A DNA stretch of 64,000 bases from Fragum whitleyi (lineage: Eukaryota > Mollusca > Bivalvia > Cardiida > Cardiidae). Of the stretch, positions 57,325 through 64,000 are shown piece after piece. The translations under genes and the position numbers were made by a program. The notes beneath the pieces were generated by a model. The model was not told the DNA's origin, did no database searches, and saw only the letters and a program-made list of their open reading frames with translations. The stretch covers positions 56,969,689-57,033,688 of the forward strand of contig OX411543.1 in NCBI GenBank assembly GCA_948146395.1. The letters are read 5' to 3'. Position 1 is the first letter of the stretch. Every line of letters begins with the position of its first letter.

Positions 57325-59944
57325 GTGTCCACTATAATGCTCCTGTTGTCATTTACAAAGAAAACACTTCATTTTCCAACAAAATAGGAAAAACCCTGTC
57401 GCAGCTCATTATAATCTCTGCTTAGACAAATATGATGGGTAACGTTAATCAGTGACTTTGATATTCCTGATTAAGTTGGCCTTGAAAAATAATCTGCGCA
57501 ATGATACGTTAAGTGGAATATTTTTGTATCAAAAGAAAGGAGCGGTCGATAGCACGAAAAATCTTACTTATGGTTTTAAGTCAAATGCATAAGTATTAGT
57601 GAACACGTTCTATTATGCCAGTTTCTTTCCTGATTTGCAGGTGAATGTACATACACGTCTTCTACTTGACTTTAAACCCACTATCTCGTAATCAAAATGA
57701 GGAATTGAGGAAAAGAGACTAAGATTAAACACAATTAGATAATAGGAAAACGTTTGATAATGATGTTAATCTTTGATAAAGATATAGCACCCAAAGCGAT
57801 TTATTGATTATTGAACATTATAATTGAACAGAAGATAATAGTTGCTCAGGTTTGAAATAATTTATGCACGCAATTACATTAAAATGCTTACATTAGACAC
57901 AAGGTAATTGTTTTCTCGCCATGTTTTTGCTAGACCACTTTAAACGCCAATAACCACAAGCGTTAAACACTTTGCGAACAAAAGGTTAATGAATGACCTT
58001 CGTAACGTACTTGTGAGCTCTTTTGATTACAAAGGAATGGACTTGAAACAATCAATGGGGGCTATTAATGGTAACCCACCTCCATCGGAAGTTTGTACAA
58101 CCTTGATACCTTAGTTGGAGGTCATGTAATAGCTGTTGCATGTCAAAATGATCGCTTGATTTTCGACCGAATGCATTTTTCCTTACTCCGATTCTTCATG
58201 CATCCCGTTTTATATATAAGTAAATCGAATTTTGGTTCTATGTTCATATTATTTTTTATCTAAGTATACAGAAAGAGATAAGCAATTTATTTGAGTAACG
58301 CCTTTGATCAACCAACCGTTGTCCAATCAAGATTTTCAAAGACAATCCCCTTCAATACAGCCTGTTTTAGCAAAAGAAAATATTGTTACTGATCCGTATG
58401 AAGTTGTTATACATTAGATCCGTCCCATTAATACTTTCTCCGAAGGCGACCACTTTTTGGTGCCCCCTTCAGTGGTTGCTTCAAACCATTTTTTTGTATC
58501 CTATATGAGCATGTGTATGACTTATCCAACATTTATACAAATGCTCGTTGGTCTTGCATTAAGCAGTTAAGACAACCACACGATACAATTATTACAATCC
58601 AAGAATTTTGATTGGTTTGAATCGCATTAAGTGGGGGTATCCGTTGCACTTTATATCTGTTTAAAATGCAATAGGTATTTCAAGTAAAGCACCGTCCATC
58701 GATCTGAAGTCCAGTGTTGCAGGCATTCGAAATTTCCTTGTTCCAGTACTTAACCCTTTAATGCTATTTGATCAGAGGATTTAAAATTTACAAAAGAAGT
58801 TTTACTAAAAGCGCACTGTTATAATTGTGAGCCGCCGTTGACAGCGAGTCGACGAAGACCACCAAGCAATCCTCCAAACCTCGCTGGATCACGCTGATTT
58901 CGTTTTAATATGGAACAATACTAAACACAAATACTAATCTAATGATCATAAATATCTGATTATACCTCTAGGAATGTCAAAGTTGTCGTCAATTTGTATT
59001 CCATTTGTAAATCTTTATGCCAGTAAACTTCGATAGCGAGAAAACAATACACGCATAATATGCGATCTAAAAATAGATCTTGTGTATTGATCTATATATA
59101 AGAAAGAAAGTGGACCTTTTATTTTTGAGACGAGTATTTTAATTGTTTCTTAGATCTAAAGAATTGCAATTATAAGGAGCGAGTGTATTTTTCACTTCGT
59201 TTATTAGGTTATAAAGTGCAATTGCCTTAGCACATTGCTTAAACCTACGGGCGTTCTTTGCCATGCGTTAAGACAATTTCACTTGATACCCAAACAAACC
59301 GCAGTAAAAGTAGGCTCATCTCTATAATAATAATTATGCGCTTACTGCCTGAACATGTGAAGAAAAGAGAAAAATCTTATCTCTCTATAAAGCGAAAGGG
59401 GAAGACTCTAGTAAGATTTTTCCGATAAATGGGTGCGTCTTCTCTGGAAAAAAACACACTCTTAGATACGCACATGAAGGGGTTAATTGATTTTTCCATA
59501 CGAACAGTGGTGTATTTATTGATAAAATATATCTAACTTGCCTTTAGAACGTGCTTTAAAATATGAAATTTGAAATCAATCAGAAAGCAATGCCTAGTTA
59601 CCCAGGCCATCCTAGTCAAGGGATATAAATTTTTCAGAAGCCATCCTTTGTAGATAGCCTCAGCGTAATAAAGAGGATTTATTACAACTTACAAAATTGC
59701 GATTTGTGAAGTCAACAACATTAAGCTAATATCCAAGGAAGCTTAAACATATGTCAGTAAACCCTCATTATTAGTAACAATTGTACCATATAATGCCGCT
59801 TAATTCTTTCCAACAAGAAAGTCATTATATTTTCTAACGGAATTGTCGAATAATTATTTTTGTATGAAAAAAACTTGTTTGGTCATTAGGAATAGATATT
59901 ATGGCCAAAGTACACGAGTAAATATTAGACTGTACCAAGTTTTA

Positions 59945-59979
<35 letters not shown>

Positions 59980-61400
59980 TGCTCTATTCCCTCTGCATAA
60001 TATACAATGTACTTTGATTTGAATTCCCGAGAACGGTCATTCGGTCTTATCAAATTACATGTTTTTATCTTGAACTAAAACTGATAAGAACACTTGTGAA
60101 TGATTTAAGTCCATGACTATACAATTTGCATTCGATAGGATAAAAACTCACTCTCGATGATAACAAATGATGGTATATCTTCAAGCTATAGTGCTTTTTT
60201 TTAAAAAAAAATTGTTACCATTCCATTAGATCCTTTCATCAAACAAACAGTTTGGTGCGATATTTTGTTACAACGCTATATCTTCTATTCAGATAAGTAG
60301 ATGTTAAAACCAAGCCTCTTCGTTATACGTTTCTTTGTGTCTTAGACCCTGGCACTTAAAAAGGACAATTAACAATACTTAATAGAAATAATGCTCTACT
60401 TATTGAATATATCCATAAAAAAACTCTAGCCGTAATTGAAACTATCAAGAGAAAATAAAATGAAAATAAGGACATTAATTATAAAAAATAAAGTAGAGAC
60501 TATATTGTACAAATTCCTTTGGTTTCAAATAAATCCCGAAATAATTTACTTGAGAAATGCCCACAGTTTGAAGAAGCCTCAAATTCTTATAAAAGATTTT
60601 CATCGGTAATTATGAAAATAAAAGCCGTGTTTTGACAATAAAAATCGACAATTATAATTTGTTCTAGATTGGAGTTTTCAAATTCCTTTTAAGCATTCAC
60701 AAAAAGTAAATGCATTTTCAAAATCAAACTTACATTTATCAACAAATCATTGGTTCATAACTGTGACTTAAGATTAATGTGAGACCTTTTCAGGTTTGCT
60801 CATCCAAATTTCGAGTCAAATTGTTTAAAATATCTTGTTAATAGGTATAGATATAGACCTCTTAAATGATAGCTTTGACATGAAACGTAGCCTCATCCCC
60901 CATTGGTGATGTACAATTATCCTCCGAGGAAACGTAATTAACGGAAAGGATTATGTAGGACAGAACGGAATTACTTTCCCTAATGCTCTACAAGTATAGT
61001 AATTGTAAAATAATATCGGGGGATGTAGTAACGACCGAAGAGACCCAAGGAACTTGAGTGATGGAGAAGTTTTATGCAAATAACTGCTGAGATAAGTAGC
61101 TCTGCTAGGAAATTCTCCCCTGATATATAAATCTATTCATGATTACGTCCAATCTCATTTCCATCCACAATTAAGCCAAATCTTCTGCAAATTATTTAAC
61201 TCGTGTTCAACAGCGACTAGCACTTTAAGAGAAACAATTAGAAAAATAAATGAGCTGATAAACTAGGTCAAAGGAGACACCAACATTCAAAGAATCAAAT
61301 ACTTGGTGCAACGTTAAGGTTGCTTAGGCGGGTATTTTATTTACATACATGTATATACATTTACATTCACACGCAATCACATTTATTTCTCAAATATCTC
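57325..61400. other. Long stretch with almost no MITEs, no clear gene
   Basis: About 4 kb of AT-rich DNA with no A-J element apart from a weak H-like fragment (58440-58500) and a poly-A tract at 59945-59975. No open frame reaches 60 residues until 61349. It could be intron or distal intergenic DNA. Confidence 0.5.
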
Positions 61401-61406
61401 CCCCAG

Positions 61407-61526
61407 TCTTCTATAACGAACATCCGTCAGAGATATCCCTGTCTGACAAAGTGCAAGATCTTATTCTAAATGACGTCATAATGGCGTCTTCTAACGCATG
61501 TTTTCGCGTTATTCTGTCAAATGAGA
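61407..61526 (+). CDS. Candidate internal exon (weak)
   Basis: A pyrimidine-rich acceptor (TTTCTCAAATATCTCCCCCAG) precedes an open 120-base stretch reading FYNEHPSEISLSDKVQDLIL and onward to ACFRVILSNES, followed by the donor GTAGGT at 61527, or a better AG|GTAAAT at 61530-61531. I do not recognise the peptide. With the first donor the reading phase fits the next candidate exon. With the second it does not. Chance is quite possible. Confidence 0.18.
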
Positions 61527-61848
61527 GTAGGTAAATTGATAAAACGTACAAAAAAGGTGTGTTGATGCGAGAAAGGAATCTGTATTCGATTTTTTTTCAG
61601 ACAAGTTTATTTTAACCTTACCTAGAATAGCTGAGGCTCGCTTAATTATATTTCTATTCTAGACTCGCTTTAGATCAGCTTGTCTCAAATAAAATCTAAA
61701 AACAGTTCCCACATGTATATGTATATGTACGTTATTTTTGTATAAGATTCCGAAAAGAAAACATATAGTTATTCAACACACTCGAATTAGAAAAAAATCG
61801 ATACAACCCGTTACGTATAGGATATGTCATTAGATTTTATGTTGTCAG

Positions 61849-61926
61849 GCTGCTTCAGACCTTGTTTTAATCAGGTTATTGAAAAAAGTGGGATCTTTGA
61901 GAATCCCCTTTGTAAAGTTTGCAGGG
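61849..61926 (+). CDS. Candidate internal exon (weak), Cys-rich
   Basis: The acceptor ATTTTATGTTGTCAG and the strong donor GGG|GTAAGT frame a 78-base open stretch reading CFRPCFNQVIEKSG and IFENPLCKVCR. The C-x3-C and C-x2-C pairs are compatible with a zinc-binding or disulfide fold, but no family is recognised. Phase 1 at both ends. Confidence 0.2.
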
Positions 61927-62062
61927 GTAAGTTCATATCGAACGTGATATGGATCTACGTTAATCCGGTTCCCACCCAAACGACCTCGGTTTCGATAATA
62001 GTGACGTCAATTTAACCTTTCTACCACTAGCCTTCTGATTCCACGTCAGGCCGGTGTAACCT

Positions 62063-62193
62063 GCCCTGCGTTCAGGATGACAAAACAGAGCAAACTGTTC
62101 TCCAATTATATCCCGCTTTGCACGTAAGTGGACGTGCAAAGCGGGGAATGATTGGCAAACTGTTCGCACCGTATTGTCATCCTTAACGCAGGG
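62063..62193. mobile_element. Palindromic MITE family C, copy C6 (best kept)
   Basis: CCCTGCGTTCAGGATGACAA at the left end, mirrored by TTGTCATCCTTAACGCAGGG at the right. The centre CCCGCTTTGCACGTAAGTGG pairs with CGTGCAAAGCGGGG. 131 bp, almost one continuous hairpin. Confidence 0.85.
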
Positions 62194-62594
62194 TTGGATT
62201 CCAAATATACCAACCTTTTTTCCACCCTTAATGGAAGAATTTATAACCTAAATGCCAAAAGAACATAAAAGAATCGGAATAATACTTTCTTCAATCGTAT
62301 CTGATATAATAAGTAGAAGTAAAAAGTTATACGCAATCAGGAAATGATAAAAAGAGGCACAAGAACGATATAATTAGTATCCATGCAAAACCACATGTTG
62401 AATTGACAGATTTCTGACTCGATGTGTAGACTACTTGCTTGTTTGATTATTTCACCCGGCTCATTCTGTATGTACTGATAACAATTTTCTGATGAATGTC
62501 TAGACTCTACAGCCTTACCGTATCATACCAGTAATTTTACTTATTAGTCCCTTGGCTCGACTTAGAATTTTAGACTTGTCTCGTGAAATAGAGG

Positions 62595-63075
62595 CAGTAA
62601 CACTGTAAAATTGACACTCATATCGATCATCAAATCTCGATCAAAGCTATTTTCAATCACTTACTCAGCGAGCTATCTAGGCCCAAGGTTATAAAACTTT
62701 TCTCAGGCTCAGACTCAATTTTCTCAAATTTTAAATTAAAATAAAAGTATGAAAACAAAAGATAATATTAATAAGTTGTTATCCATAACAACTTATTTTA
62801 AAATATCATCTTTTATGTTAATACATGAAAATGAGTAATAAAAGAGAATTACTGCTTTAATCTCAAATTGAAATTAGAGAGAATTGAGCCTGAGCCTGAG
62901 AAAGAAATTATAACATCGGGCCCAGATGCCACACTCGCTCTAAATACTGATAAACACCCCTAATAATTTATAATACCTTTCAAAAATGAAAAGATTAGCA
63001 ACTGCATTCAAATCGATCAAATCATTTTACGATCGGCTGGTCGATGTAAATGTGAGAGGGTCTGATTGTTAAAAA
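62595..63075 (+). mobile_element. MITE family A, interrupted by B4
   Basis: Left part CAGTAACACTGTAAAATTGA to TACTCAGCGAGCTATC. After B4 it continues with the A2 middle (ATTCAAATCGATCAAATC, TTTACGATCGGCTGGTCG). The right half is missing. Confidence 0.65.
62680..62924. mobile_element. MITE family B, copy B4, inside an A element
   Basis: AGGCCCAAGGTTATAAAACT to ATTATAACATCGGGCCC. The centre pairs AAGATAATATTAATAAGTTG with its mirror. It lies within the A element at 62595. Confidence 0.8.
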
Positions 63076-63289
63076 AAATAAAAGTTAAAGTTGGGTTTTA
63101 ATGTCTGTTTCTATGCTAGGCATATTTAACCGACTTCACACTTCACATCATTGAATTGCAAGTTGGCTGTTAACGTACGGCGCACATCGGCAGCCACAGC
63201 ACTAAGACTTCCATTCTCATAGATACCCATTAATACACATGTGTCGAAAAGAGCATCGAGGAGTAACTTTTTTGCTCAGAAAAACTCCC

Positions 63290-63362
63290 GTGATCTGGAC
63301 GGGATTCGATCACGGGATCTTTCGGTCCGAATACCACCGTCCTAACCATTAGACAACGGATT
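63290..63362 (-). pseudogene. tRNA-like sequence (minus strand)
   Basis: Read on the minus strand: TCCGTTGTCTAATGGTTAGG (A-box), then GTGATCGAATCCCGTCCAG (B-box with one change). The acceptor pairing is weak. Resembles a Glu- or Asp-type tRNA relic or a SINE head. No known SINE body follows. Confidence 0.5.
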
Positions 63363-63387
63363 CCACATTGGCCCGTCATAAATGCAA

Positions 63388-63452
63388 ATGCACGTGCGAA
63401 GCTGGGTTTAATTTGCTAATCGTACCTACAGTTTTTCATCCTCAACGCAGGG
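63388..63452. mobile_element. Palindromic MITE family C, right half (C7)
   Basis: GCACGTGCGAAGCTGGGTTT then TCATCCTCAACGCAGGG. The left half is missing. Confidence 0.6.
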
Positions 63453-63609
63453 TAGCACAAGTTATAGAAGGCTTTGATGTTGTTTCATTTTACAAAGTCT
63501 CGCAACCCCATATCACCTAATAGCCAAGGGCGTAGCTTCCATTACGCACATTACGCAAATGCGTAACAGAAATACCTCTTTCGAAAATTGTCGTTTATGA
63601 ATGATCATG

Positions 63610-63651
63610 ACATCGAAACTACAGCTTATTTAAGCTGTAGTTACGATGTTT
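63610..63651. repeat. Palindrome K3
   Basis: ACATCGAAACTACAGCTTAT pairs with TAAGCTGTAGTTACGATGT. Same family as K2 at 30591. Confidence 0.75.
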
Positions 63652-63654
63652 TGA

Positions 63655-64000
63655 TTATTCACCATGGCTCAAATTATAACTGAAAGGAGAGCACACGGAA
63701 ACATTCTCATATTTCAAATTCCACATGTATTGCCATTACCTTATATTTATTCTTTAGTTGTCGCCTTCTGAATGCGTATAAATTTCAAAATCCTAGTAAC
63801 GCCTATAATAACAATGTAATTTTATTGTACTTTTGATATGAAACCGCTGCCCAGTAAAAGGAAAGGAATTGATATTATCGGAATCGTCGTTGAAAAGGAT
63901 TTCTACATTATATCAATTCTCCATCAAACGACGAAGGCCGAGTCTGGTCCCAAATTTTGATGATACATGTATTAAAAGAATTGAAGTATGTGTGAATCAA
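63655..64000. other. No recognisable feature
   Basis: AT-rich end of the window. Nothing seen. Confidence 0.4.

Noticed and set aside
59945..59975. Poly-A tract as the tail of a retrocopy
   Set aside because: No upstream coding or SINE/LINE body and no flanking direct repeat that I can see.

Overview
This window looks like repeat-rich, gene-poor nuclear DNA of an animal, most likely a mollusc and probably a bivalve. It is AT-rich, has no long open reading frame, and carries two DNA-transposon pseudogenes, tRNA-derived SINEs and at least eight families of short inverted-repeat elements (MITEs). The SINEs end in a GCGGCGTTAAA-type 3' region followed by CAAT repeats, which I associate with metazoan SINEs of the Nin-DC kind that are common in molluscs. 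That lineage call is an inference from SINE style, not from a gene. I found no complete protein-coding gene. Most short open frames here are by-products of MITEs, microsatellites and transposon remnants.

The dominant feature is one MITE family, called A here: about 30 copies or fragments in both orientations from 1.2 to 57.3 kb, plus one at 62.6 kb. Full copies are about 375-445 bp. They are flanked by TA, begin CAGTTA and end in its complement, have a terminal repeat with core ACATCGTGAAATTGACA, and carry an off-centre 75-bp hairpin. Other families are B (245-bp palindrome, 4 copies), C (130-bp palindrome starting CCCTGCGTTC), D (carrying CRE-like TGACGTCA pairs), E (Mutator-like, 9-bp target duplication), F (105-bp inverted repeats), G (GGGCCCGTTTTACTAA ends), H (AAGCGACCAC ends), I (Tc1-type ends) and J (GTGCGTGACATTT ends).

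Layout: 0-11.4 kb holds E1, A copies with a nested D, B1, a degraded mariner, a SINE and more A copies. 11.4-20 kb holds B2, J1, G1, B3, a SINE, A copies and a 210-bp GA microsatellite. 20-37 kb holds SINEs, C and H elements, an old segmental duplication (23.9-24.6 versus 32.1-33.4 kb, one copy with a Tc1-type insertion), a TCGCA-rich island and the F foldback. 37.7-49.0 kb is a nearly perfect 5,653-bp tandem duplication. Each unit holds a dead Tc1 transposase gene split by an E element, and a tRNA-like sequence. 49-57 kb has scattered D, G, SINE and A copies. 57.3-62 kb is almost free of these MITEs, and two weak candidate exons lie at its end (61.4-61.9 kb).

The elements do not form a pathway. 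What can be read is an order of events: E jumped into Tc1, D and B jumped into A, I jumped into one arm of the segmental duplication, and the 5.65-kb duplication came last, with its breakpoint inside an A copy that had already duplicated 233 bp internally.
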